DNA of 64,000 nt from an uncultured Pseudodesulfovibrio sp. (GCF_963662885.1 NZ_OY760064.1:310001-374000); one strand, 5' to 3'. Counted from the first letter of the stretch, positions 1 to 10,128 are shown. Translations and numbers: made by a program. Notes: a model not told the origin generated them from the letters alone.

Positions 1-214
1 ATTTGGAGCGAGCGGAAGGCGTCAGACCGGACCAGCGGCCGTCGTCAAAGGCGGTCTTGGCCGCTTCCACGGCCTTGAGCACATCCTTTTCTCCGGCCTT
101 GGCAACGGTGGCCACGGTCTCGCCGGTCGCGGGATTCTCCACGTCCACCCGTGCTCCGTCGGCAGCGTCGGTCCACTGGCCGTTTATCCAAAGCTTCATG
201 TCAGTTGCGTTCAT
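1..214 (-). CDS. Aldehyde dehydrogenase, N-terminal 71 residues (runs off the window)
   Basis: The visible N-terminus has the opening typical of NAD(P)-dependent aldehyde dehydrogenases: WINGQWTDAADG, then VENPATGETVATVAKA and a helix ending in FDDGRWS. The catalytic Cys/Glu part lies outside the window. The start at 214 is supported by AGGAGG seven bases upstream. The gene follows the putrescine-type aminotransferase by 11 bases, so the inferred substrate is 4-aminobutanal, oxidised to GABA. Betaine-aldehyde or succinate-semialdehyde dehydrogenase activity cannot be excluded from this fragment. Confidence 0.85.
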   Translation of the reverse strand, partial: MNATDMKLWINGQWTDAADGARVDVENPATGETVATVAKAGEKDVLKAVEAAKTAFDDGRWSGLTPSARSK

Positions 215-225
215 GGGAATCCTCC

Positions 226-1581
226 TTAGCTGCTGGGCAGCGATTTAAAGACGTCTTCCATCTTGTTCAGGGCCTCGTCAAGCAGTTCCATGGGGATATT
301 CAGGGCAGGCTCGAAGCGGATGCAACGGGCGTTGGTCAGGGTACCCGCGGTGATCACGCCGCGAGCGAACAGACCGGACGCCACGTGGTAGCCGATTTCG
401 TCGTCCACGAAGTGCATGCCGATGAGCAGACCCTTGCCGGTAACCTTGTCCAGAATGCCGGGGTAACGGTCGGAAAGTTCCTGCAGGCGTTTCGTGACGT
501 ACTCGCCTTTCTGGGCGGCCTGAGCCGGCAGATTCTCTTCGTGCATGACCGTGATGGCGGCCAGGGCAGAGGCGCAGGCGATGGGGTTGCCGCCCGTGGT
601 CGTGGTGTGCATGAACGGGTTCGGCTCCATGACTTCCCAGATTTTGGGGGTGGAGAAGAAGCCGGACATGGGGACCACGCCGCCGCCCAGCGCCTTGCCG
701 AAACACATGATGTCGGGCTGCACGTCCCAGTGATCCACACCGAAGATCTTGCCCGTGCGGCCGAAGCCGGTCTGGACTTCATCCGCGATGAGCAGAACGC
801 CGTACTTGTCGCAGACCTCGCGCAGACCGGGCCAGAAGTCGTCCGGCGGCACGATGGCTCCGGCTTCGCCCTGGATGGGTTCGGCCACAACTGCGGCGAT
901 GTCGTCACCCACGGCATCCGCGTACTTCAGTTCGCGCTCAACGGCGGCCACGTCGCCGAAGGGGACATGGCGCATGCCTTCGAGCAGGGGAAGCAGCGGA
1001 GCGCGGTAATCGGTCTTGCCCATGAGGGACAGGGAACCCAGGGTCTTGCCGTGGAAGCCCTTGAGCATGGAGATGAAGCCTTTCTTGCCGGTGTAGAACT
1101 TGGCCAGTTTCATGGCGCCTTCCACGGCTTCGGTACCGGAGTTGGCAAAGAAGCCGTACTGGATGTCGCCGGGGGTCAGCTTGGCGATGACCCGGGCGAG
1201 CTTGGCGCGCAGGGGATCGAGCATCTCCTGGGAATACTGGGGCGAACGGTCGAGCTGGGCCTTGACCGCTTCAACGATCTTGGGATGGCGGATGCCGTAG
1301 CTGTACAGGCCGAAACCGCCGAGGATGTCGATGTATTCGCGGTCCAGAGCATCCTTGAGGATGGACCCCTGGCCCATCCATTCGGTCACGGCGAACTCGC
1401 CCGCCTCGGTCACGGATTTGCGGTATTCCAGAAAACCCTTGTTGATGTAGTCGCGGAAGTTCTCCACGGTCTCGGTGGCGATCTGGCGGCGTTCCTCCAG
1501 GGAGACGGTGCCTACAGGCTTTGTGATAATGTCAATAAATTCAGTCGCCTCTTTAAATGCTTCGTCGATGTTACGGGTCAT
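226..1581 (-). CDS. patA: Class III PLP aminotransferase, putrescine aminotransferase type
   Basis: This 451-residue class III aminotransferase probably moves an amino group from putrescine (or another diamine) to a 2-oxo acid, giving 4-aminobutanal, which cyclises to pyrroline. PLP-site features are visible: NSGTEA at about 147-152, the aspartate of ADEVQTG at 267, and the Schiff-base lysine in FGKALGGG at 296. The N-terminal helical extension of about 70 residues (EERRQIATETVENF) before the fold is typical of YgjG-type putrescine aminotransferases (about 459 residues) and absent from most GabT proteins. The start at 1581 is chosen because the protein begins MTRNIDEAF there and a GGAG lies upstream; the open frame continues to 1752 without conserved sequence. 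It sits between the amidohydrolase and the aldehyde dehydrogenase. Other omega-amino donors such as cadaverine are possible. Confidence 0.82.
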   Translation of the reverse strand: MTRNIDEAFKEATEFIDIITKPVGTVSLEERRQIATETVENFRDYINKGFLEYRKSVTEAGEFAVTEWMGQGSILKDALDREYIDILGGFGLYSYGIRHPKIVEAVKAQLDRSPQYSQEMLDPLRAKLARVIAKLTPGDIQYGFFANSGTEAVEGAMKLAKFYTGKKGFISMLKGFHGKTLGSLSLMGKTDYRAPLLPLLEGMRHVPFGDVAAVERELKYADAVGDDIAAVVAEPIQGEAGAIVPPDDFWPGLREVCDKYGVLLIADEVQTGFGRTGKIFGVDHWDVQPDIMCFGKALGGGVVPMSGFFSTPKIWEVMEPNPFMHTTTTGGNPIACASALAAITVMHEENLPAQAAQKGEYVTKRLQELSDRYPGILDKVTGKGLLIGMHFVDDEIGYHVASGLFARGVITAGTLTNARCIRFEPALNIPMELLDEALNKMEDVFKSLPSS

Positions 1582-1642
1582 GATGACGCTCCGTTTTTTT
1601 TCTGGTGATGATTCGGGATTTCGGTTGGGTATGGATGGGCGG

Positions 1643-3196
1643 CTAGGCCGCGGGACCGTCCCGGGGGTCTTCCACCGGTTTGCCCTCCACGATGGTCTTG
1701 ACGATCTTGATCTCGCGGATGGACTCGGGGGGTACCTCAGTCGGGTCGGCACTCAGAATCACCAGGTCGGCGATCTTGTCCGGTTCGATGCTGCCTCGTT
1801 CGGCCTCCTCGAAGGCACTGTAGGCTGCGTCGATGGTGAACATGCGGAGGGCTTCCATGGGGGTCAGCCGCTCCTCCTCTATGGGATGAAGCACGGCGGT
1901 CTGGATACCCACGAGCGGACCGTGCGGGGTGACCGGGCAGTCGGAGCCGCCGGTCATGATCACGCCGTTTTCGAGCATGGTCCGGTAGGGGTGCATCCAG
2001 CGCAGGCGGTCCCAGCCGAAGCGCTTCTCATAGTCTTCCATGTCCACCAGATAGTGAATGAAGGCGGGCTGCATGCCTGCCAGAATATTTGCCCGGCCCA
2101 TGCGCTCCACCTGATCCACAGTGGGGATCTCGCAATGCTCGATGCGGTGGCGGTGGTCGTCGCGCGGGTAGGCGGCTATGGCCTTTTCCATGGCGGAAAG
2201 GACCTGTTCGATGGCCTTGTCGGTCTCGCAGTGTACGGCCACCTGGAGGCCTGCCTTGTGGGAGTTGAGGACGAATTCGTCCATCTCCTCCTGGGTGAAG
2301 TTCAGGGTACCGCAGTTGCCGGGCTGGTCGCAGTAGGGCTCGAAAAGGGCAGCCGTGTAGGCGTCGATGGCTCCGTCTGCGCAGATGCAGCCGCCGATGC
2401 GTTTGAGGCCCATGCCCACGGTTTCGTCCACGTCCATGACCTGGTTCCAAAGGACCACGTGGACCGGAAGCTTGTCCAGGTTGTCATGGACGATGCGGGT
2501 GTCGCCGGGGCCGAAGCCGCCGCCTTCCAGGCAGTGCAGGGAAGTGATGCCCTGCTTGATGGCCGCCTCGCAGGCCTTGCGGAAGCTCGTAAGCTTGACC
2601 TCCACCGGGGTGCGCGAGGACACGGCCGGGAAGATGAAGTCGGGCGCGCCGGGGTCGCGGACCACGCCGGTGGGCTCGCCGTTGGGTTTGAGATCCATGC
2701 CCGGCAGATCGGCAGGCGGAGACAAAATTTCAAGCGCCAGGGAGTTCAGGGCGCACATGTGCCAGGACGAGTGCACGATCATGACCGGTTTGTCGGCGCA
2801 GACCGCGTCCAGCTCCTCCTTCAGCGGCATCCGTTTCTCTTTGAGCGAGAAGTCGTTCAGGGTGTAGCCGAGGACCCAGGCCCCGGGGCCGGCGTCTTTG
2901 GCCGCCTCCCCAACCTTGTCGAATACGGTTTGCAGGCTTTTGGTCCCATGGAAGTCGATGCCGTTCAGAACCTGGCCGGTCAGGCCGAGGTGTTGGTGGG
3001 TGTCTATGAACCCGGGCAGCACGGTCTTGCCGTGAAGGTCGGTGACGGGCCAGCCCGCCTCGATGAGGTCGGCCATGTCGGCGTCCGTTCCGACCCGAAG
3101 GATGCGGCCGTTCTCCACGGCCAAAGCCTGGGCACGAGAGTCCCGGCCGTCCATGGTGATGATATTTCCGTTTGTCAGCAGATAGTGGTCTAGCAT
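1643..3196 (-). CDS. Amidohydrolase family 3 (YtcJ-like) metal-dependent hydrolase
   Basis: This 517-residue protein has an amidohydrolase superfamily TIM barrel with the small beta-sandwich split between the two ends. The metal-site motifs occur in order: VLPGFIDTHQHL (HxH) near residue 65, histidines in VAVHCETDKA and HRIEHCEIP in the middle, and the aspartate of GGSDCPV late. Family 3 members hydrolyse N-acyl, formamide-type or other C-N bonds, and the true substrate cannot be read from sequence. It lies between potD and patA, 49 bases after potD and 61 before patA, on the same strand. Inference from context: it may release a free amine from an acylated or amidated polyamine before transamination. 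It is cytosolic, with no signal peptide. Confidence 0.8.
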   Translation of the reverse strand: MLDHYLLTNGNIITMDGRDSRAQALAVENGRILRVGTDADMADLIEAGWPVTDLHGKTVLPGFIDTHQHLGLTGQVLNGIDFHGTKSLQTVFDKVGEAAKDAGPGAWVLGYTLNDFSLKEKRMPLKEELDAVCADKPVMIVHSSWHMCALNSLALEILSPPADLPGMDLKPNGEPTGVVRDPGAPDFIFPAVSSRTPVEVKLTSFRKACEAAIKQGITSLHCLEGGGFGPGDTRIVHDNLDKLPVHVVLWNQVMDVDETVGMGLKRIGGCICADGAIDAYTAALFEPYCDQPGNCGTLNFTQEEMDEFVLNSHKAGLQVAVHCETDKAIEQVLSAMEKAIAAYPRDDHRHRIEHCEIPTVDQVERMGRANILAGMQPAFIHYLVDMEDYEKRFGWDRLRWMHPYRTMLENGVIMTGGSDCPVTPHGPLVGIQTAVLHPIEEERLTPMEALRMFTIDAAYSAFEEAERGSIEPDKIADLVILSADPTEVPPESIREIKIVKTIVEGKPVEDPRDGPAA

Positions 3197-3205
3197 GATG
3201 AATAA

Positions 3206-3234
3206 GGCGGCCGGAGTGTGGTCCCCCGGCCGCC
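3206..3234 (-). terminator. Intercistronic hairpin between potD and the amidohydrolase
   Basis: There is a perfect 9-base inverted repeat: GGCGGCCGG at 3206-3214 and CCGGCCGCC at 3226-3234, with an 11-base loop. It falls in the largest gap between potD and the next gene. There is no T-run, so it is more likely an RNA-processing or stability element, or a partial attenuator, than a full terminator. Confidence 0.45.
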
Positions 3235-3245
3235 GGGTTGAATGA

Positions 3246-4286
3246 TTAACGGGTCTTTACCATGGTCCAGATCTGGTCGTACATCTTGTTGTCCTTGCCC
3301 AGGTCCTTGATGAACTGGATTTTGGACATGTAGGACTTCTCCGGGTAGATGGCCGGGTTCTTGAAGTCTTCGGGGGTGATGTACGGGTAGGCCGCCTCGT
3401 TCGGGGTGGCGTACTGGGTCCAGTTAGAGAGCTTGGCGCCGACCTTGGGCTCGAGCACCCAGTTGATGAAGGCGTAAGCCAGGTCCGGGTTCGGGGCGCC
3501 GATGGGGATGGACATGTTGTCCACCCAGCCGATGGTCCCTTCCTTGGGGTTCACGAAACCGCAGGTGTCCGGGTTGTCGGCCACGGCGCGCAGGGCGTCG
3601 CCGTTGTACACGATGGCGGCCACGGCGGTACCGGCCACGACCTTGGAACGGCCGCCGGTGCCGACGTCGAATCCGGCAAAGTACTTGGATTTCTTGGCTT
3701 CAAGCATGGCGTCGAGGAGTTTCTTGAGTTCAGGCTTCTCGGTGGTGTTCACATCCATGCCCATGGCGCACTGGGCGCAGCCGAGCATCTCGCGGATGGA
3801 GTCGACGAAGATGAACGCGCCCTGGCGTTTCTCGGGGTCGAACATCACGGACCAGGAACCGTCGAAGTCTTTGAGCTTGTCCTTGCGGTACATCATGCCC
3901 AGGGTGCCCCACTGGTAGGCGACGGTGTACTTGTTGTCCTTGTCCCAGGCGGGGTTGATGAAGGTCGCCTCAAGGTTCTTCAGGTTGGGCAGCTTGGAGT
4001 GGTCCAGCTCCTTGAGCAGGTCCAGCTTGACCATGGCCGGGATGATGTAGTCGGACGGGACGACCACGTCATACTGGTTCTTGCCGCCGGCCTGAAGCTT
4101 GGCGACCATCTCTTCCATGGATTCATAGTATTCCACACGCACCTTGATGCCCGTGTCCTGCTCGAAATCCGTCAGGAAATCCTCGGGCATGTATTCGCTC
4201 CAGATGAGCAGGCGCATTTCCTTGGCCGCGAAAGCGGACGGCACCATCATCAGGACCATCATGATGGCCAGAAGCAGTTTACGCAT
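3246..4286 (-). CDS. potD: Polyamine ABC transporter periplasmic binding protein (PotD-like)
   Basis: This is a 346-residue bacterial extracellular solute-binding protein. The Sec signal peptide is clear: MRKLLLAIMMVLMMVPSAFA. The mature part begins with KEMRLLIWSEYMPEDFL and contains YESMEEMVAKL and YDVVVPSDYIIPAM, the pattern of PotD/PotF proteins that bind spermidine or putrescine. I chose the ATG at 4286, or its twin at 4289, because AAGGAG sits just before them. The in-frame ATG at 4304 lies upstream of that ribosome site. The start overlaps the potC stop by 8 bases, so translation is probably coupled. The bound polyamine (putrescine or spermidine) is not decided by these residues; the neighbouring putrescine-type enzymes favour putrescine. 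Confidence 0.88.
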   Translation of the reverse strand: MRKLLLAIMMVLMMVPSAFAAKEMRLLIWSEYMPEDFLTDFEQDTGIKVRVEYYESMEEMVAKLQAGGKNQYDVVVPSDYIIPAMVKLDLLKELDHSKLPNLKNLEATFINPAWDKDNKYTVAYQWGTLGMMYRKDKLKDFDGSWSVMFDPEKRQGAFIFVDSIREMLGCAQCAMGMDVNTTEKPELKKLLDAMLEAKKSKYFAGFDVGTGGRSKVVAGTAVAAIVYNGDALRAVADNPDTCGFVNPKEGTIGWVDNMSIPIGAPNPDLAYAFINWVLEPKVGAKLSNWTQYATPNEAAYPYITPEDFKNPAIYPEKSYMSKIQFIKDLGKDNKMYDQIWTMVKTR

Positions 4287-5100
4287 CATCTCTCTCCTTT
4301 TCATTAAAACTGTTTGTAATTTTTTGCGAAGCGATGACCAGGACGATGGTCACCAACAGACCAACCGTGGACAGGGCGTGGATCTTCGGCGTGATGCCGC
4401 GATGCACTTCCGCGTATATGTAGAGCGGCAGGGTCACAGAGGTGGGCCCGGCCGTGAAGAAGCTGATGATGAAGTCGTCCAGCGACAGGGTGAAGGCCAG
4501 CATGGCCCCGGAGACGATGCCCGGCGTGAGCATGGGCAGGATGACCTTGCGCAGGGTGTACCAGCTCGTGGCGTACAGATCGTGGGAGGCCTCTTCGATC
4601 TCGTTGTTGAAGGCCGCGAGCCGCGAGCGAACCACCAGCGCCACGAAGGCGACCTGGAAAGTGACGTGTCCGATGATCATGTTCAACATGCCGGGCTCGA
4701 ACGCCGAGGAGAAGTAGCGCAGGGAGGCAAAGGCGATGACCAGCGCGCCCGCGAACACGATCTCCGGGGTGATGACCGGCATGTACAGGTTGAATTCGAA
4801 GAAGGCCGAGGTCTTCTTGGACCACGGGAACCGGCTCATGCCGATAGCCATGGCCGTGCCGACCACCGTGGCGATGACCGTGGAGACCAGCGCGAGGAGC
4901 AGGGTGTTGCCCACGGCCTCGAGAATCTGCTGGTTCTGGAAGAGTTCCATATACCATTTCCAGGTGAACCCCTGCCAGGTCAGGCCGAAGCGGGAGTCGT
5001 TGACCGAGAAGGAAGCCACGGCCATGAGCGGGATGTACAGGAAGGCCAGGGTCCCCATGGCAACGGCCGGGATCAGTATCGGTTTGCGTTGCGACCACAT
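4279..5100 (-). CDS. potC: Polyamine ABC transporter permease (PotC-like)
   Basis: This 273-residue inner-membrane permease has about six hydrophobic segments, the first near residues 8-30. The cytoplasmic coupling loop is EEASHDLYATSWYTLRKVILPMLTPGI, the EAA motif that contacts the ATPase. TLSLDDFIISFF and the loop with TLPLYIYAEVHRGITPK are typical of PotC/PotI. It follows potB by one base and overlaps potD by 8, so the four transporter genes are one translational unit. With PotB it forms the translocation channel for the polyamine delivered by PotD. Confidence 0.9.
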   Translation of the reverse strand: MWSQRKPILIPAVAMGTLAFLYIPLMAVASFSVNDSRFGLTWQGFTWKWYMELFQNQQILEAVGNTLLLALVSTVIATVVGTAMAIGMSRFPWSKKTSAFFEFNLYMPVITPEIVFAGALVIAFASLRYFSSAFEPGMLNMIIGHVTFQVAFVALVVRSRLAAFNNEIEEASHDLYATSWYTLRKVILPMLTPGIVSGAMLAFTLSLDDFIISFFTAGPTSVTLPLYIYAEVHRGITPKIHALSTVGLLVTIVLVIASQKITNSFNEKERDDA

Positions 5101-5101
5101 G

Positions 5102-6014
5102 TTAAATGACCTCCATCTTTTCGCCCTTGCGCCGGAACACGAACAGTCCGATCAGGGTCAGGACCATCAGGGCCAGGGAGACCGCCGCGCCGAAGGGCCA
5201 GTCGCGGCTCTTGCCGAACTGCTGCTGGATCAGGTTGCCGACCAGCATGTACTTGGCCCCGCCCAGGAAGTCCGGGATGAGGAACATGCCCATTGCGGGG
5301 ACAAAGGTCAGTATGGCCCCCACGGACAATCCGGGCAAGGTCTGGGGCAGAATGGCCTGCATGAAAACCCTGCGGCGGTTGGAGTAGAGGTCGTAGGCCG
5401 CTTCCACCAGGGACCAGTCGAGCTTTTCCACGCTGGAATAAAGCGGCAGGACCACGAAAGGCAGGAAGGCGGAGATCATGCCCAGGTACACGGCGAACTC
5501 GGACGGGTAGAGCGGGCTGCCATCCGGAATCAACCCGAGTATGGCCGCGAACTTGGCTATAGGCAGGTCCGGGGAGAGGACCAGCTGCCAGGCGTAGGTG
5601 CGGATGACCAGGTTGGTCCAGAACGGGATGATTACCAGGGTCAGCCATACGTATCGGGAGGTCTTGGGCTTGCGCGCGATGAAGAAGGCGAGCGGGAAGG
5701 CCAGCGCCGTGCAGATGGTGGTGGTCACGAAGGCCACCCACAGGGAGCGGGCCAGGATGATCAGGTAGTCCGGGCTCCAGCCGAACATGCCGTACCCGGC
5801 CAGCCGGGAGAAATTCTCAAAGGTGAAGATCCATTCGATCTCGCCGTAGCCGCCCCTTGTCGCGAAGGAGAGCGCGATGAGCGCCAGAGCGGGGACGGTC
5901 AGGAAGATGAGGATCCAGAAAAGGCCGGGCGAGACCTGGAGCAGGCCGCGCCGCCTCAGCGCCGGGCGGGTGGTCAGCTCGCCGTGCCAGATGCGGGTGT
6001 CATGTTGTTGATCG

Positions 6015-6022
<8 letters not shown>
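5102..6022 (-). CDS. potB: Polyamine ABC transporter permease (PotB-like)
   Basis: This 306-residue permease is the partner of PotC. The N-terminal transmembrane segment is near residues 28-50 (LFWILIFLTVPALALIALSF), followed by five more and an EAA loop reading LVEAAYDLYSNRRRVFMQAILP. The open frame extends further upstream but only as out-of-frame potA sequence. The start at 6022 (MTSDQQHDTR) is favoured because its ATG overlaps the potA stop by 8 bases, mirroring the potC/potD junction. The segment QVSPGLFWIL after a short basic stretch is a normal PotB beginning. Confidence 0.88.
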
Positions 6023-7037
<1,015 letters not shown>

Positions 7038-7047
7038 ATCTTTCCTC

Positions 7048-8820
7048 CTATTCGGCGGCCGGGACGGGCGGTACGCCCTGTTCATCCCAGCCACGCAGGC
7101 GATAGTATTCATTGAGAAGGAGCGCGTACTCCTCCCGGGTTATGACCTGCCCGGTGGGCAGGGATTCATGGAGCTTCCTGGGCAGCTGGTCGTCCTTGGG
7201 GGTCAGCCCCTCGCGGACATTGAACCGCCGTGTGTCATCCACCACGCGGGCCGCTGCCCGGCGCAGGGAATCCTCGTCCCAGGTTTTACCGGTGACCAGG
7301 GTGAGCAGACGGACCAGTGTGGGCCAGTCATACATGTCACGATAGAACCGGCAGAGGATCAGGCAGTCGAACACGACCAGCCGGTCCTCGAAATCTATGA
7401 GCAGGTCGGCCTTTCCTTCCACGGCGTCGGACGAGATCATCCCGGACAGCTCGGCCTTGTAGAAGGTGGTCCGCAGATGGCAGGCCCCGCGCGGGGAAGT
7501 CCCGTAGGTCAGGCCCATGCCCTTGAGCACGCGGGGATCGTACCCTGCGGGCTCCAGCCCCTTGACGTGCACGGCCATGTCGGACAGGCCGAGCCGCTCC
7601 GCGCCCTTGATGATGCCATCGGCCAGAATGTCGCCCAGCCCGTCACGGCCCGCGATCTGTTCCAGCAGGGCGGCGATGGTGGCCGCGTCGCCGTATGTCA
7701 GGGGCGCGTCCAGGCGGCCCTGGCTGGACGCTTCGGCGACCATGGCACAGAGGTTGCCCGCCGAGATGGTGTCCAGGCCGAGGCGATCGCACAGGTCATT
7801 CAGGTGGGCGATCTCATCGATGTTGCGGACCATGCACAGCCCGCCGAAAGCGTAAATGGTCTCGTACTCCGGGCCTTCGATGGTCAGCCCCTTGTGCGGA
7901 CCGCTGGTGATGCGCGCCTTGCGGCCGCAGGCCATGAAACACTTCAGGCAGGCGTGAGGCGTGACCTCGTGCTGCTCGTGAAAGACATCGCCGCTGATGC
8001 GTTCCCAATGGTCGCAGCTCCCGGCGGACCAGTAGCGGCTGGGAAACGCGCCCACGGTGTTCATCAGGGCGACCATCTGCGTGGTGCCCCGCGCCCGGTA
8101 CGCCTTGACTGCCGGGGAGTCGCCGTTGGCGTCCCGAAACTCCTTGGCAAAGGCCTTCAACCCTTCCGGGTCGGCCACCTCACGCTTGCGGTCTCCGGCA
8201 AAGACCAGTCCCTTGATCTTCTTCGAGCCGAGCACGGCGCCCAGACCGCATCGCCCGGCGCTGCGCCAGTAGTCGTTCTCGATGACCGAGAAGGCGACCA
8301 GGTTTTCCCCCGCCGGACCAATGACCATGGCGCCGGGGCGGCCATACCCTTCGCCTTTGGGGGCGTAGTCCTTGAGCAGGGCGTCCTCGGCGGCGTAGGT
8401 TTCAAGCCCCTTGAGTTTCGGAGCCTCATGGAAGTCGCAGCCCTCGGGGTGGATGGACAGGACGGTCAGCGTGTCGGCCGCGCCGGTCACGACGATGGCG
8501 TCGAAACCGGCCCGGTCGATAGCCTCCGGGGTTTTACCCCCGGAGTATGATTCCGCGTAGAAGCCGGTCTGCGGCGACTTGGAGAAGACGCCGTACCGGC
8601 TGGAGCCCCAGGCGCGGGTGCCGCAGCACGGGCCCGTGGCGATAATGAACCGGTTGTCGGGAGAGAGCGGGTCCACCCCGGCCGGGTTGTGTTCGAGGAG
8701 CAGGCGCGTACCCAGGCCTTTGCCTCCGGGCAGAGGCAGGCCGGTATCCCCGAGCGGCTCTATGGAGAACGTCCGCTCGGAGACATCTATGAAGAGTATG
8801 CGTCCGTGAATGCCTTGCAC
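7048..8820 (-). CDS. Tungsten-type aldehyde:ferredoxin oxidoreductase (AOR), polyamine operon copy
   Basis: This 590-residue AOR-family enzyme oxidises an aldehyde to its acid and reduces ferredoxin. The pattern matches the Pyrococcus enzyme: three cluster cysteines at 291, 294 and 298 (CLKCFMAC) and a fourth near 490 (DCLILC), which hold one [4Fe-4S] cluster. The N-terminal domain has the glycine-rich PGGKGLGTRLL and a GRCGLGAVLGSKKIKG segment that lies over the bis-pterin tungsten cofactor. It lies 6 bases after the gabT stop and 10 before potA. Inference from context: the substrate is succinate semialdehyde made by GabT, or 4-aminobutanal made by the putrescine aminotransferase. The family acts on many aldehydes, so this is not proven. 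Molybdenum use is possible but less usual. Confidence 0.88.
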   Translation of the reverse strand: MQGIHGRILFIDVSERTFSIEPLGDTGLPLPGGKGLGTRLLLEHNPAGVDPLSPDNRFIIATGPCCGTRAWGSSRYGVFSKSPQTGFYAESYSGGKTPEAIDRAGFDAIVVTGAADTLTVLSIHPEGCDFHEAPKLKGLETYAAEDALLKDYAPKGEGYGRPGAMVIGPAGENLVAFSVIENDYWRSAGRCGLGAVLGSKKIKGLVFAGDRKREVADPEGLKAFAKEFRDANGDSPAVKAYRARGTTQMVALMNTVGAFPSRYWSAGSCDHWERISGDVFHEQHEVTPHACLKCFMACGRKARITSGPHKGLTIEGPEYETIYAFGGLCMVRNIDEIAHLNDLCDRLGLDTISAGNLCAMVAEASSQGRLDAPLTYGDAATIAALLEQIAGRDGLGDILADGIIKGAERLGLSDMAVHVKGLEPAGYDPRVLKGMGLTYGTSPRGACHLRTTFYKAELSGMISSDAVEGKADLLIDFEDRLVVFDCLILCRFYRDMYDWPTLVRLLTLVTGKTWDEDSLRRAAARVVDDTRRFNVREGLTPKDDQLPRKLHESLPTGQVITREEYALLLNEYYRLRGWDEQGVPPVPAAE

Positions 8821-8826
8821 GTCGTG

Positions 8827-10128
8827 TTACCCCTTGGTCACTTCGGCAAAGGCCGCTTCCAGGACGGACAGTCCCTTGTCCAGCTCGGCGTCGCTGATGA
8901 CCAGCGGCATGAGCGTGCGGATGACGTTGCCGGAATGACCGCAGGACAGGATGATCAGACCGTTTTCACGGCACTTGGCAACCAGGGCCTTGGCAATGTC
9001 CGGGGCCGGAGTCTTGGCTTCCTTGTCGTGGACCAGTTCCATGGCCAGCATGGAGCCCAGGCCGCGTACGTCGCCGATGCAGTCGTACTTCTTGGCCAGG
9101 TCCTCGAAGGCAGCGCGAACCTTGGCTCCCAGAGCCTGGGATTTGGCGACCATACCTTCGCTCTCGACCACGTCGAGCACGGCCAGGGCCGCGGCGCAGC
9201 TCACTGGGTTGCCGCCGTAGGTGCCGCCCAGACCGCCCACCTGGGGCGCGTCCATGAGTTCGGCGCGGCCCGTGCAGGCCGAGATGACCGTGCCGCCGCC
9301 CAGGGACTTGGCCGAGGTCAGCAGGTCCGGAATCACGTCCCACTGCTCAATGGCGAAGAGGGAGCCGGTGCGGCAGATGCCGGACTGGACCTCGTCGATG
9401 ATCAGCAGGATGCCGAATTCTTCGCAGATTTCCTTGATGCGCGGGAAGTATTCCTTGGGCGGGACCACGAAGCCGCCTTCACCGGCTACGGGCTCCAGGA
9501 TCACGGCGGCCACGCTTTCGGGATTGACCATGTCCACAAAGCTCTTTTTCAGCAGCTCTGCGCATTCCATCTTGCAGCCGGGGTAGGAACGACCCACGGG
9601 ACAGCGATAACAGTATGCGTAGGGGATGTGGTAGACCTCGGGAGCGTAGGGGCCGAAACCGGCCTTGTAGGGCATGACCTTGGCGGTCAGGGTGGAGGCC
9701 AGCAGGGTGCGGCCATGGAATCCGGAGGCGGACGCGACTATGGCCGGACGGCCTGTGGCCCGGCGGGCAACCTTGACCGCGTTCTCCACGGCTTCGGAGC
9801 CGGAGTTGACGAGCACGGTCTTCTTGGCGTGGTCGCCGGGGGTCAGGGCGTTGAGCTTTTCGGCCAGAGCGACATAGCCTTCATATTGAAAGACATGGTA
9901 GCAGGAGTGCAGAAGCTTTCCCGCCTGTTCACGTACGGCCTCGACCACCTTGGGATGGCAGTGGCCCACGTTGTTCACACCGATGCCGCCGGCGAAGTCG
10001 ATGAACTCCTTGCCTTCCACGTCCGTTACGGTTGCGCCTTTGGCGCTGGCCGCAAAAATGGGACCGGCGTTGGAGACCCCTCGGGGGACGGCCGCCTCTC
10101 TCCTCTGTTGCAGTTCCTTGTTGGTCAT
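8827..10128 (-). CDS. gabT: 4-aminobutyrate (GABA) aminotransferase
   Basis: This 433-residue class III aminotransferase has the start MTNKELQQRREAAVPRGVSNA, a classical GabT opening. Further features are NSGSEAVENAVKVAR near 108, the PLP-binding aspartate in IIDEVQSG at 245 and the catalytic lysine in SAKSLGGG at 274. It converts GABA and 2-oxoglutarate to succinate semialdehyde and glutamate. 5-Aminovalerate is a known alternative substrate for the family. It is the first gene after the sigma-54 promoter and the activator gene. A Cys-rich stretch (CYRCPVGRSYPGCKMEC, about 173-189) is common in anaerobe GabT proteins. It differs clearly from the second aminotransferase at 226-1581, so the operon has two distinct transamination steps. 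Confidence 0.88.
   Translation of the reverse strand: MTNKELQQRREAAVPRGVSNAGPIFAASAKGATVTDVEGKEFIDFAGGIGVNNVGHCHPKVVEAVREQAGKLLHSCYHVFQYEGYVALAEKLNALTPGDHAKKTVLVNSGSEAVENAVKVARRATGRPAIVASASGFHGRTLLASTLTAKVMPYKAGFGPYAPEVYHIPYAYCYRCPVGRSYPGCKMECAELLKKSFVDMVNPESVAAVILEPVAGEGGFVVPPKEYFPRIKEICEEFGILLIIDEVQSGICRTGSLFAIEQWDVIPDLLTSAKSLGGGTVISACTGRAELMDAPQVGGLGGTYGGNPVSCAAALAVLDVVESEGMVAKSQALGAKVRAAFEDLAKKYDCIGDVRGLGSMLAMELVHDKEAKTPAPDIAKALVAKCRENGLIILSCGHSGNVIRTLMPLVISDAELDKGLSVLEAAFAEVTKG

Noticed and set aside
1475..3193. Plus-strand open frame of 572 codons opposite the amidohydrolase.
   Set aside because: The minus-strand frame has complete amidohydrolase metal motifs; the other has none.
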